A stretch of 64,000 nt of DNA from Urechis unicinctus (GCA_034190875.2 CM067355.1:32748561-32812560); one strand, 5' to 3'. Shown: positions 27,990 through 40,745, counted from the stretch's first letter. The notes: generated from the letters alone by a model not told the origin. Numbers and translations are program-made.

Positions 27990-30900
27990 TGCTTCATCCC
28001 TTGTGGGTCGCAGCCATTTAAAATAACTATGCAATCCTCGTCTCGAAGCAATACTTCATCATTAATAGGAGGCAGCCATTCCTAAACACTTACACAAACA
28101 TTAACACAAGCTTTGTCTCTAAGCCATATTCATCCCCTCGTAGGTTGCGGTCATTCCAAAACACACCACACATACCTCGTCTCGAAGCAATACTTTATAC
28201 CTCTTAGGTAGCGGCCATTCCAAATCACTAACACAAGCTTTGTCTCGAAGCAATACTTCATCCCTCGTAGATCGCGGCAATCCCTAATCACTTACACAAG
28301 CCTTGTCTGGAAGCAATACTTGATCCCTGGCTGGAATCAGCCATTCCAAATCACTTACACAAGCATTGTCTCGAAGCAATACTTCATCCCTCGTACATTG
28401 CGGCCATTCCAAATCACTTACACAAGCATTGTCTCGAAGAAATACTTCATCCCCTAAAGCAGCCATTCCAAAACACATACTAAAGCCATGCCTTGAAGCA
28501 GTACTTAGTCCTAATAGGAGGCAGCCATTCCAAAACACCTACACAAGCCTTGTCTCGAAGCAATACATCATCCCTCGGTGGGTTGCTGCAAATCCAAAAC
28601 TACAACACAAGCCTCGTTTCGAAGCAATACTTAATACCTCAAAGGTCGTGGCCGTTCCCAATTACTTACACAAACCTTGTCTCAAAGCAATACTTCATCC
28701 CTTGCGGGTCGCAGCCATTCCAAAATAGCATTGCAATTCTGGTCTCGAAGCAATCATTCATCGCAGGAAACAGCCTGACTCGAAGCAATATTTCATCCCT
28801 CGAAGGTTGCGGCCATTCCAAAACACCTAAACTTGCCTCGTCTCGAAGCAATACTTCATCCCCCGTGGGTCCCAGCGATTCCAAATCAATTACACAAGCC
28901 TTGTCTCGAAGCAATACTTCATCCTGAATAGGAGGCAGCCGTTCCAAAACACACAAGCCTTGTCTCGAAGCATTACTTCATCCCTCGCTGGAATCAGCTA
29001 TACCAAAACACTTACTAAAGCATTGTCTTGAAGCAATACTTCATCCCTCGTAGGTCGCGGCCATTCCAAATCACTTACACAAGCCTTGTCTCGAAGCAAT
29101 AATTCATCCTGAATAGGAGGCAGCCGTTCCAAAACACTTACACAAGCCTTGTCTCGAAGCATTACTTCATCCCTCGAATATCGCGCTCATTCCAAATCAC
29201 TAACAAAAGTCTTGCTTCCATGCAATACTTCATCCCTTGTGGGTCTCGGCCATTTCAAAAACACTTACACAAACCTTGTCTCAAAGCAATACTTCATCCC
29301 TTGTGGGTCGCAGCAATCCAAAATAGCATTACAATTCTTGTCTCGAAGCAATCATTCATCGCATGAAACAGCCTGACTCGAAGCAATATTTCATCCCTCG
29401 TAGGTTGCGGCCTTTCCAAAACACATAAACTTGCCTAGTCTCGAAGCAATACTTCATCCCCCGTGGGTCGCGGCAATTCCAAATCACTAACACAAGCCTT
29501 GCTTCGAAGCAATGCTTCATCCCTTGTGGGTCGCAGCCATTTAAAATAACTATGCAATCCTCGTCTCGAAGCAATACTTCATCATTAATAGGAGGCAGCC
29601 ATTCCTAAACACTTACACAAACATTAACACAAGCTTTGTCTCTAAGCCATATTTCATCCCTCGTAGGTTGCGGTCATTCCAAAACACCAACACATACCTC
29701 GTCTCGAAGCAATACTTTATACCTCTTAGGTAGCGGCCATTCCAAATCACTAACACAAGCTTTGTCTCGAAGCAATACTTCATCCCTCGTAGATCGCGGC
29801 AATCCCAAATCACTTACACAAGCCTTGTCTGGAAGCAATACTTGATCCCTGGCTGGAATCAGCCATTCCAAATCACTTACACAAGCATTGTCTCGAAGCA
29901 ATACTTCATCCCTCGTACATTGCGGCCATTCCAAATCACTTACACAAGCATTGTCTCGAAGAAATACTTCATCCCTCGCTGAAAGCAGCCATTCCAAAAC
30001 ACATACTAAAGCCATGCCTTGAAGCAGTACTTAGTCCCTAATAGGAGGCAGCCATTCCAAAACACCTACACAAGCCTTGTCTCGAAGCAATACATCATCC
30101 CTCGGTGGTTGCTGCAAATCCAAAACTACAACACAAGCCTCGTTTCGAAGCAATACTTAATACCTCAAAGGTCGTGGCCGTTCCCAATTACTTACACAAA
30201 CCTTGTCTCAAAGCAATACTTCATCCCTTGCGGGTCGCAGCCATTCCAAAATAGCATTGCAATTCTGGTCTCGAAGCAATCATTCATCGCAGGAAACAGC
30301 CTGACTCGAAGCAATATTTCATCCCTCGAAGGTTGCGGCCATTCCAAAACACCTAAACTTGCCTCGTCTCGAAGCAATACTTCATCATCCCCCGTGGGTC
30401 CCAGCGATTCCAAATCAATTACACAAGCCTTGTCTCGAAGCAATACTTCATCCTGAATAGGAGGCAGCCGTTCCAAAACACACAAGCCTTGTCTCGAAGC
30501 ATTACTTCATCCCTCGCTGGAATCAGCTATACCAAAACACTTACTAAAGCATTGTCTTGAAGCAATACTTCATCCCTCGTAGGTCGCGGCCATTCCAAAT
30601 CACTTACACAAGCCTTGTCTCGAAGCAATAATTCATCCTGAATAGGAGGCAGCCGTTCCAAAACACTTACACAAGCCTTGTCTCGAAGCATTACTTCATC
30701 CCTCGAATATCGCGATATCGCGCTCATTCCAAATCACTAACAAAAGTCTTGCTTCCATGCAATACTTCATCCCTTGTGGGTCTCGGGCCATTTCAAAAAC
30801 ACTTACACAAACCTTGTCTCAAAGCAATACTTCATCCCTTGTGGGTCGCAGCAATCCAAAATAGCATTACAATTCTTGTCTCGAAGCAATCATTCATCGC

Positions 30901-32250
30901 ATGAAACAGCCTGACTCGAAGCAATATTTCATCCCTCGTAGGTTGCGGCCTTTCCAAAACACATAAACTTGCCTAGTCTCGAAGCAATACTTCATCCCCC
31001 GTGGGTCGCGGCAATTCCAAATCACTAACACAAGCCTTGCTTCGAAGCAATGCTTCATCCCTTGTGGGTCGCAGCCATTTAAAATAACTATGCAATCCTC
31101 GTCTCGAAGCAATACTTCATCATTAATAGGAGGCAGCCATTCCTAAACACTTACACAAACATTAACACAAGCTTTGTCTCTAAGCCATATTTCATCCCTC
31201 GTAGGTTGCGGTCATTCCAAAACACCAACACATACCTCGTCTCGAAGCAATACTTTATACCTCTTAGGTAGCGGCCATTCCAAATCACTAACACAAGCTT
31301 TGTCTCGAAGCAATACTTCATCCCTCGTAGATCGCGGCAATCCCAAATCACTTACACAAGCCTTGTCTGGAAGCAATACTTGATCCCTGGCTGGAATCAG
31401 CCATTCCAAATCACTTACACAAGCATTGTCTCGAAGCAATACTTCATCCCTCGTACATTGCGGCCATTCCAAATCACTTACACAAGCATTGTCTCGAAGA
31501 AATACTTCATCCCTCGCTGAAAGCAGCCATTCCAAAAACACATACTAAAGCCATGCCTTGAAGCAGTACTTAGTCCCTAATAGGAGGCAGCCATTCCAAA
31601 ACACCTACACAAGCCTTGTCTCGAAGCAATACATCATCCCTCGGTGGTTGCTGCAAATCCAAAACTACAACACAAGCCTCGTTTCGAAGCAATACTTAAT
31701 ACCTCAAAGGTCGTGGCCGTTCCCAATTACTTACACAAACCTTGTCTCAAAGCAATACTTCATCCCTTGCGGGTCGCAGCCATTCCAAAATAGCATTGCA
31801 ATTCTGGTCTCGAAGCAATCATTCATCGCAGGAAACAGCCTGACTCGAAGCAATATTTCATCCCTCGAAGGTTGCGGCCATTCCAAAACACCTAAACTTG
31901 CCTCGTCTCGAAGCAATACTTCATCCCCCGTGGGTCGCAGCGATTCCAAATCAATTACACAAGCCTTGTCTCGAAGCAATACTTCATCCTGAATAGGAGG
32001 CAGCCGTTCCAAAACACACAAGCCTTGTCTCGAAGCATTACTTCATCCCTCGCTGGAATCAGCTATACCAAAACACTTACTAAAGCATTGTCTTGAAGCA
32101 ATACTTCATCCCTCGTAGGTCGCGGCCATTCCAAATCACTTACACAAGCCTTGTCTCGAAGCAATAATTCATCCTGAATAGGAGGCAGCCGTTCCAAAAC
32201 ACTTACACAAGCCTTGTCTCGAAGCATTACTTCATCCCTCGAATATCGTA
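27990..32250 (+). repeat. Subfamily B ~1.53-kb higher-order repeat, three copies
   Basis: Three tandem copies begin near 27,990, 29,512 and 31,050 with a monomer ending ccatttaaaataactatgc, followed by atcattaataggaggcagcc. Equivalent points step by about 1,526-1,539 bp (28,493, 30,019, 31,558; 29,613, 31,151; 29,356, 30,894). The copies are nearly identical; small differences include an extra cat near 30,386 and a duplicated atatcgcg near 30,707-30,722. The third copy leaves the pattern near 32,245 and passes into the 2.05-kb type. The high identity implies recent amplification. Confidence 0.8.
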
Positions 32251-35200
32251 TCGCGCCCATTCCAAATCACTAACAAAAGTCTTGCTTCCAAGCAATACTT
32301 CATCCCTTGTGGGTCGCGGCCATTTCAAAATCACTTACACAAACCTTGTGTCGAAGCAATACTTCATCCCTGGCTGGAAGCAGCTATTCCAAATCACTTA
32401 CACAAGCCTTGTCTCGAAGCAATACTTCATCCCTCGCTGGAAGCAGACATTCCAAAACATTACTAAACCCTTGTCTCGAAGCAATACTTCATCCCTGATA
32501 GGAGGCAGCTATTCAAAAACTCTTACTCAAGCCTTGTCTCGAAGCATTACTTCATCCCTCGAATAATCGCGGCTATTCCAAATCACAAACACAAGTCTTG
32601 CTTCCAAGCAATAATTCATCCCTTGTAGGTTGCTGCAGATTTCAAAACACCAACACATGTCTCGTCTCGAAGCAATACTTCATACCTCATAGGTAGCGGC
32701 CATTCCAAATCACTTACACAAGCCTTGCTTCAAAGCAATACTTCATCCTTCGTAGATCGCGGTCATTCCAAATCACTTACACAAGCCCTGTCTGGAAGCA
32801 CTATTTCATCCCTCTCTGGAAGCAGCCATTTCAAATCACTTACACAAGCGTAGTCTCGAAGCAATACTTCATCTCTCGCTGAGAGCAGCCATTCAAAAAC
32901 ACATACTAAAGCCATGCCTCGAAGCAGTACTTAGTCCATAATAGGAGGCAGCCATTCCACAACACTTACACAAGCCATGTCTCGAAGCAATACTTCATCC
33001 CTTGTGGGTCGCAGCCATTCCAAAATAGCATTTCAATTCTGGTCTCGAAGCAATCATTCATCGCAGGAAACAGCCTGACTCGAAGCAATATTTCATCCCT
33101 CGTAGGTTGCGGCCTTTCCAAAACACCTAAACTTGCCTCGTCTCGAAGCAATACTTCATCCCCCATGGGTCGCGACGATTCCAAATCACTAACACAAGCC
33201 TTGCTTACAAGCAATACTTCATGCCTTGTGGGTCGCGGCCATTTCAAAATAACTATGCACTCCTTGTCTCGAAGCAATTATTCATCCATCGCAGGAAGCA
33301 GCCATTCCAAAACTTCACACAAGCCATGTCTCGAAGCAATACTTCATCCTGAATAGGGGGCAGCCGTTCCAAAACACTTACACAAGCCTTGTCTCGAAGC
33401 ATTACTTCATCCCTCGAATATCGCGCTCATTCCAAATCACTAACAAAAGTCTTGCTTCCATGCAATACTTCATCCCTTGTGGGTCGCGGCCATTTCAAAA
33501 ACACTTACACAAACCTTGTCTCAAAGCAATACTTCATCCCTTGTGGGTCGCAGCAATCCAAAATAGCATTGCAATTCTGGTCTCGAAGCAATCATTCATC
33601 GCAGGAAACAGCCTGACTCGAAGCAATATTTCATCCCTCGTAGGTTGCGGCCTTTCCAAAACACCTAAACTTGCCTAGTCTCGAAGCAATACTTCATCCC
33701 CCGTGGGTCGCGGCGATTCCAAATCACTGACACAAGCCTTGCTTACAAGTAATACTTCATCCCTTGTGGGTCGCGGCCATTTCAAAATAACAATGCAATC
33801 CTCGTCTCGAAGCAATACTTCATCCCTGGCTGGAAGCAGCCATTCAAAATCAATTACTAAAGCCATGCCTCGAAGCAATACTTAGTGCCGAATAGGAGGC
33901 AGCCATTCCAAAACACTTACACAAGCCTTGTCCCGAAGAAATACTTCATCCCTCGTTGGTTGCTGCAAATCCAAAACACCAACACAAGCCTTGTTTCGAA
34001 GCAATACGTCATCCCTCGTAGGTCGCGGCCATTCCAAATCAATTACACAAGCCTTGTCTCGAAGCAATACTTCATCCCTCGCTGGAATCAGCTATACCAA
34101 AAACACTTACTAAAGCATGTCTCGAAGCAATACTTCATCCCTCGTAGGTCGCGACCATTCCAAATCACTAACACAAGCCTTGTCTCGAAGCAATACTTCA
34201 TCCTGAATAGGGGGCAGCCGTTCCAAAACACTTACACAAGCCTTGTCTCGAAGCATTACTTCATCCCTCGAATATCGCGCCCATTCCAAAACACAAACAC
34301 AAGTCTTGCTTCCAAGCAATAATTCATCCCTTGTAGTTGCTGCTGCAGATTTCAAAACACCAACACATGCCTCGTCTCGAAGCAATACTTCATACCTCAT
34401 AGGTAGCGGCCATTCCAAATCACTTACACAAGCCTTGCTTCCAAGCAATACTTCATCCTTCGTAGATCGCGGTCATTCCAAATCACTTACACATGCCTCG
34501 TCTCAAAGCAATACTTCATACCTCATAGGTAGCGGCCATTCCAAATCACTACACTAGCCTTGTCTCGAAGCAATACTTCATCCCTCGTAGGTGACGGCCA
34601 TTACAAATCACTAACGCAAACCTTGCTTCCAAACAATACTTCATCCCTTGTGGGTCGCAGCCATTCCAAAATAGCATTGCAATTCTGGTCTCGAAGCAAT
34701 CATTCATCCATCGCAGGAAGCAGCCAGACTCGAAGCAACACTTCATCCCTCGTAGGTTGCGGCAATTCCAAAACACCAAAACTAAGCCTCGTCTCGAAGC
34801 AATACTTCATCCCCCCTGGGTCGTAGTGATTCCAAATCACTAACACAAGTCTTGCTTCCAAGCAATACTTCATCCCTCGTGGGTGGCGGCCATTACGAAT
34901 AAGCTACACAAGCCTAGTCTCGAAGCAATACTTCATCCCTGGCTGGAAGCAGCTATTCCAAATCACTTACACAAGCCTTGTCTCGAAGCAATACTTCATC
35001 CCTCGCTGGAAGCAGACATTCCAAAACATTACTAAACCCTTGTCTCGAAGCAATACTTCATCCCTGATAGGAGGCAGCTATTCAAAAACTCTTACTCAAA
35101 GCCTTGTCTCGAAGCATTACTTCATCCCTCGAATAATCGCGGCTATTCCAAATCACAAACACAAGTCTTGCTTCCAAGCAATAATTCATCCCTTGTAGGT

Positions 35201-38200
35201 TGCTGCAGATTTCAAAACACCAACACATACCTCGTCTCGAAGCAATACTTCATACCTCATAGGTAGCGGCCATTCCAAATCACTTACACAAGCCTTGCTT
35301 CAAAGCAATACTTCATCCTTCGTAGATCGCGGTCATTCCAAATCACTAACACATGCCTCGTCTTGAAGCAATACTTCATACCTCATAGGTAGCGGCCATT
35401 CCAAATCACTAACACAAGCCTTGTCTCGAAGCAATACTTCATCCTTCGTAGATCGCGGCCATTCCAAATCACTTACACAAGCCCTGTCTGGAAGCACTAT
35501 TTCATCCCTCTCTGGAAGCAGCCATTTCAAATCACTTACACAAGCATTGTCTCGAAGCAATACTTCATCTCTCGCTGAGAGCAGCCATTCAAAAACACAT
35601 ACTAAAGCCATGCCTCGAAGCAGTACTTAGTCCATAATAGGAGGCAGCCATTCCAAAACACTTACACAAGCCATGTCTCGAAGCAATACTTCATCCCTTG
35701 TGGGTCGCAGCCATTCCAAAATAGCATTGCAATTCTGGTCTCGAAGCAATCATTCATCGCAGGAAACAGCCTGACTCGAAGCAATATTTCATCCCTCGTA
35801 GGTTGCGGCCTTTCCAAAACACCTAAACTTGCCTCGTCTCGAAGCAATACTTCATCCCCCATGGGTCGCGACGATTCAAATCACTAACACAAGCCTTGCT
35901 TACAAGCAATACTTCATGCCTTGGGGTCGCGGCCATTTCAAAATAACTATGCAAGCCTTGTCTCGAAGCAATTATTCATCCATCGCAGGAAGCAGCCATT
36001 CCAAAACTTCACACAAGCCATGTCTCGAAGCAATACTTCATCCTGAATAGGGGGCAGCCCATTCCAAAACACTTACAAGCCATGTCTCGAAGCCTTGTCT
36101 CGAAGCATTACTTCATCACAAGCCTTCGAAAGCATTACTATCGCGCGCATTCCAAATCACTAACAAAAGTCTTGCTTCCATGCAATACTTCATCCCTTGT
36201 GGGTCGCGGCCATTTCAAAAACACTTACACAAACCTTGTCTCAAAGCAATACTTCATCCCTTGTGGGTCGCAGCAATCCAAAATAGCATTGCAATTCTGG
36301 TCTCGAAGCAATCATTCATCGCAGGAAACAGCCTGACTCGAAGCAATATTTCATCCCTCGTAGGTTGCGGCCTTTCCAAAACACCTAAACACCTAGTCTC
36401 GAAGCAATACTTCATCCCCCGTGGGTCGCGGCGATTCCAAATCACTGACACAAGCCTTGCTTACAAGCAAATACTTCATCCCTTGTGGGTCGCGGCCATT
36501 TCAAAATAACAATGCAATCCTCGTCTCGAAGCAATACTTCATCCCTGGCTGGAAGCAGCCATTCAAAATCAATTACTAAAGCCATGTCTCGAAGCAATAC
36601 TTAGTGCCGAATAGGAGGCAGCCATTCCAAAACACTTACACAAGCCTTGTCCCGAAGAATACTACTTCATCCCTCGTTGGTTGCTGCAAATCCAAAACAC
36701 CAACACAAGCCTGTTTTCGAAGCAATACGTCATCCCTCGTAGGTCGCGGCCATTCCAAATCAATTACACAAGCCTTGTCTCGAAGCAATACTTCATCCCT
36801 CGCTGGAATCAGCTATACCAAAACACTTACTAAAGCATTGTCTCGAAGCAATACTTCATCCCTCGTAGGTCGCGACCATTCCAAATCACTAACACAAGCC
36901 TTGTCTCGAAGCAATACTTCATCCTGAATAGGGGGCAGCCGTTCCAAAACACTTACACAAGCCTTGTCTCGAAGCATTACTTCATCCCTCGAATATCGCG
37001 CCCATTCCAAATCACAAACACAAGTCTTGCTTCCAAGCAATAATTCATCCCTTGTAGGTTGCTGCAGATTTCAAAACACCAACACATGCCTCGTCTCGAA
37101 GCAATACTTCATACCTCATAGGTAGCGGCCATTCCAAATCACTTACACAAGCCTTGCTTCCAAGCAATACTTCATCCTTCGTAGATCGCGGTCATTCCAA
37201 ATCACTTACACATGCCTCGTCTCAAAGCAATACTTCATACCTCATAGGTAGCGGCCATTCCAAATCACTAACACTAGCCTTGTCTCGAAGCAATACTTCA
37301 TCCATCGTAGGTGACGGCCATTACAAATCACTAACGCAAACCTTGCTTCCAAACAATACTTCATCCCTTGTGGGTCGCAGCCATTCCAAAATAGCATTGC
37401 AATTCTGGTCTCGAAGCAATCATTCATCCATCGCAGGAAGCAGCCAGACTCGAAGCAACACTTCATCCCTCGTAGGTTGCGGCAATTCCAAAAACACCAA
37501 AACTAGCCTCGTCTCGAAGCAATACTTCATCCCCCCTGGGGGTCGTAGTGATTCCAAATCACTAACACAAGTCTTGCTTCCAAGCAATACTTCATCCCTC
37601 GTGGGTGGCGGCCATTACGAATAAGCTACACAAGCCTAGTCTCGAAGCAATACTTCATCCCTGGCTGGAAGCAGCTATTCCAAATCACTTACACAAGCCT
37701 TGTCTCGAAGCAATACTTCATCCCTCGCTGGAAGCAGACATTCCAAAACATTACTAAACCCTTGTCTCGAAGCAATACTTCATCCCTGATAGGAGGCAGC
37801 TATTCAAAAACTCTTACTCAAGCCTTGTCTCGAAGCATTACTTCATCCCTCGAATATCGCGGCTATTCCAAATCACAAACACAAGTCTTGCTTCCAAGCA
37901 ATAATTCATCCCTTGTAGGTTGCTGCAGATTTCAAAACACCAACACATACCTCGTCTCGAAGCAATACTTCATACCTCATAGGTAGCGGCCATTCCAAAT
38001 CACTTACACAAGCCTTGCTTCAAAGCAATACTTCATCCTTCGTAGATCGCGGTCATTCCAAATCACTTACACATGCCTCGTCTCAAAGCAATACTTCATA
38101 CCTCATAGGTAGCGGCCATTCCAAATCACTAACACTAGCCTTGTCTCGAAGCAATACTTATCCTTCGTAGATCGCGGCCATTCCAAATCACTTACACAAG

Positions 38201-38750
38201 CCCTGTCTGGAAGCACTATTTCATCCCTCTCTGGAAGCAGCCATTTCAAATCACTTACACAAGCATTGTCTCGAAGCAATACTTCATCTCTCGCTGAGAG
38301 CAGCCATTCAAAAACACACATACTAAAGCCATGCCTCGAAGCAGTACTTAGTCCATAATAGGAGGCAGCCATTCCAAAACACTTACACAAGCCATGTCTC
38401 GAAGCAATACTTCATCCCTTGTGGGTCGCAGCCATTCCAAAATAGCATTGCAATTCTGGTCTCGAAGCAATCATTCATCGCAGGAAACAGCCTGACTCGA
38501 AGCAATATTTCATCCCTCGTAGGTCGCGGCCATTACAAATCACTTACACAAGCCTTGTCTCGAAGCAATCATTCATCCATCGCAGGAAGCAGCCATTCCA
38601 AAACTTCACTCAAGCCATGTCTCGAAGCAATACTTCATCCTGAATAGGGGGCAGCCGTTCCAAAACACTTACACAAGCCTTGTCTCGAAGCAATTACTTC
38701 ATCCCTCGAATATCGCGCTCATTCCAAATCACTAACAAAAGTCTTGCTTC
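32250..38750 (+). repeat. Subfamily B, second block of the ~2-kb higher-order type
   Basis: The block repeats material seen upstream. About 33,389-34,096 is colinear with 25,344-26,051 at a constant offset of 8,045 bp, after which small indels shift the offset (8,067 near 34,549, 7,994 near 35,333). Its end, about 37,900-38,750, matches 27,140-27,990 at an offset near 10,765 bp. A short scrambled monomer lies near 36,060-36,150, where gtctcgaagc occurs twice within about 20 bp. The block therefore looks like a segmental copy of the 25-28 kb region. Confidence 0.7.
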
Positions 38751-40520
38751 CATGCAATGCTTCATCCCTTGTGGGTCGCAGCCATTTAAAATAACTATGC
38801 AATCCTCGTCTCGAAGCAATACTTCATCATTAATAGGAGGCAGCCATTCCTAAACACTTACACAAACATTAACACAAGCTTTGTCTCTAAGCCATATTTC
38901 ATCCCTCGTAGGTTGCGGTCATTCCAAAACACCAACACATACCTCGTCTCGAAGCAATACTTTATACCTCTTAGGTAGCGGCCATTCCAAATCACTAACA
39001 CAAGCTTTGTCTCGAAGCAATACTTCATCCCTCGTAGATCGCGGCAATCCCTAATCACTTACACAAGCCTTGTCTGGAAGCAATACTTGATCCCTGGCTG
39101 GAATCAGCCATTCCAAATCACTTACACAAGCATTGTCTCGAAGCAATACTTCATCCCTCGTACATTGCGGCCATTCCAAATCACTTACACAAGCATTGTC
39201 TCGAAGAAATACTTCATCCCCTAAAGCAGCCATTCCAAAACACATACTAAAGCCATGCCTTGAAGCAGTACTTAGTCCCTAATAGGAGGCAGCCATTCCA
39301 AAACACCTACACAAGCCTTGTCTCGAAGCAATACATCATCCCTCGGTGGTTGCTGCAAATCCAAAACTACAACACAAGCCTCGTTTCGAAGCAATACTTA
39401 ATACCTCAAAGGTCGTGGCCGTTCCCAATTACTTACACAAACCTTGTCTCAAAGCAATACTTCATCCCTTGCGGGTCGCAGCCATTCCAAAATAGCATTG
39501 CAATTCTGGTCTCGAAGCAATCATTCATCGCAGGAAACAGCCTGACTCGAAGCAATATTTCATCCCTCGAAGGTTGCGGCCATTACAAAACACCTAAACT
39601 TGCCTCGTCTCGAAGCAATACTTCATCCCCCGTGGGTCCCAGCGATTCCAAATCAATTACACAAGCCTTGTCTCGAAGCAATACTTCATCCTGAATAGGA
39701 GGCAGCCGTTCCAAAACACACAAGCCTTGTCTCGAAGCATTACTTCATCCCTCGCAGCCATTTAAAATAACTATGCAATCCTCGTCTCGAAGCAATACTT
39801 CATCATTAATAGGAGGCAGCCATTCCTAAACACTTACACAAACATTAACACAAGCTTTGTCTCTAAGCCATATTTCATCCCTCGTAGGTTGCGGTCATTC
39901 CAAAACACCAACACATACCTCGTCTCGAAGCAATACTTTATACCTCTTAGGTAGCGGCCATTCCAAATCACTAACACAAGCTTTGTCTCGAAGCAATACT
40001 TCATCCCTCGTAGATCGCGGCAATCCCAAATCACTTACACAAGCCTTGTCTGGAAGCAATACTTGATCCCTGGCTGGAATCAGCCATTCCAAATCACTTA
40101 CACAAGCATTGTCTCGAAGCAATACTTCATCCCTCGTACATTGCGGCCATTCCAAATCACTTACACAAGCATTGTCTCGAAGAAATACTTCATCCCTCGC
40201 TGAAAGCAGCCATTCCAAAACACATACTAAAGCCATGCCTTGAAGCAGTACTTAGTCCCTAATAGGAGGCAGCCATTCCAAAACACCTACACAAGCCTTG
40301 TCTCGAAGCAATACATCATCCCTCGGTGGTTGCTGCAAATCCAAAACTACAACACAAGCCTCGTTTCGAAGCAATACTTAATACCTCAAAGGTCGTGGCC
40401 GTTCCCAATTACTTACACAAACCTTGTCTCAAAGCAATACTTCATCCCTTGTGGGTCGCAGCCATTCCAAAATAACAATGCAATCCTTGCCTCGAAGCAA
40501 TACTTCATCCCTTGTGGGTC
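38750..40520 (+). repeat. Subfamily B, two shortened copies of the ~1.53-kb unit at the right end
   Basis: The ccatttaaaataactatgc monomer that starts the 1.53-kb unit occurs near 38,785 and again near 39,760, about 977 bp apart, so the first copy lacks about 550 bp. The deletion joint is visible near 39,755, where catccctcgcagccattta joins two monomer types. Within each copy the monomer order matches 28.0-29.0 kb and 29.5-30.2 kb. The second copy ends in a hybrid monomer at about 40,500-40,560, where cttgtgggtctttgactgcg leads into A-type sequence. Confidence 0.75.
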
Positions 40521-40619
40521 TTTGACTGCGTTCATTTGGGACACTTTATGGTAGCCTCGTCTCCAAGCGGTACACCATCCCCGTTGCTCACGCTCCCTTA
40601 GCACACTTGCTGTTAGCCT

Positions 40620-40745
40620 CGTCACTTGGCGATAATACTTCATTCATGCATAATTGACATCTGATCTAAATAAGGGGATAAACATATGGCATATGGAAAA
40701 AAATTCACATCATAAATACAGTCCTGGAAGAAGTGCTATCTACGG
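40620..40745 (+). repeat. Non-monomeric spacer in subfamily A, copy 3
   Basis: Spacer with acttggcgataatacttcat, gacatctgatctaaataag, ggggataaacatatggcat and tcctggaagaagtgctatct. Compared with copies 1 and 4 it has lost the caccgtctaccaggcctc segment. It is the first spacer to the right of the B block. Confidence 0.7.

Larger units (their letters stand above)
11580..27990 (+). repeat. Subfamily B ~2.04-2.07-kb higher-order repeat (about 33 monomers per unit)
   Basis: The monomer carrying gccgaataggaggcagcc, or a close variant, lies near 11,586, 13,467, 15,534, 17,574, 19,610, 21,671 and 25,840. Successive steps are 1,881, 2,067, 2,040, 2,036, 2,061 and then 4,169 bp, the last being about two units across a disturbed zone. 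The monomer containing tggtctcgaagcaatcattc recurs with the same spacing. A 2.04-kb unit corresponds to about 33 monomers averaging a little under 63 bp, because a few monomers are truncated, such as the one near gcaggaagcagcctgactcg. Confidence 0.75.
1195..40520 (+). repeat. 63-bp satellite, subfamily B, main array (about 620-635 monomers)
   Basis: Continuous head-to-tail 63-bp monomers, all in one orientation. The most constant blocks in order are ACACAAGCCT, GTCTCGAAGCAATACTTCAT, then a variable CCCTCGTAGG/CCCTTGTGGG/CCTGAATAGG segment, then GCCATTCCAAATCACT. The period can be read from two adjacent almost identical monomers near 2,351 and 2,414. Length divided by period gives roughly 620-635 copies. 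The common consensus lacks stops in two forward frames and one reverse frame, and frequent variants (GTGGG for GTAGG, CTAACA for CTTACA) open further frames. This explains predicted peptides up to 236 residues (19,610-20,320) with a 21-residue repeat. No start context, splice signal or known domain supports translation. The array shares ancestry with flanking subfamily A and shows higher-order repeats, described separately. Confidence 0.95.

Noticed and set aside
1195-40520. CENP-B box in the 63-bp monomer
   Set aside because: On the minus strand cTTCGagacA matches the first half of the 17-bp box, but the required CGGG half is absent (gctt instead).
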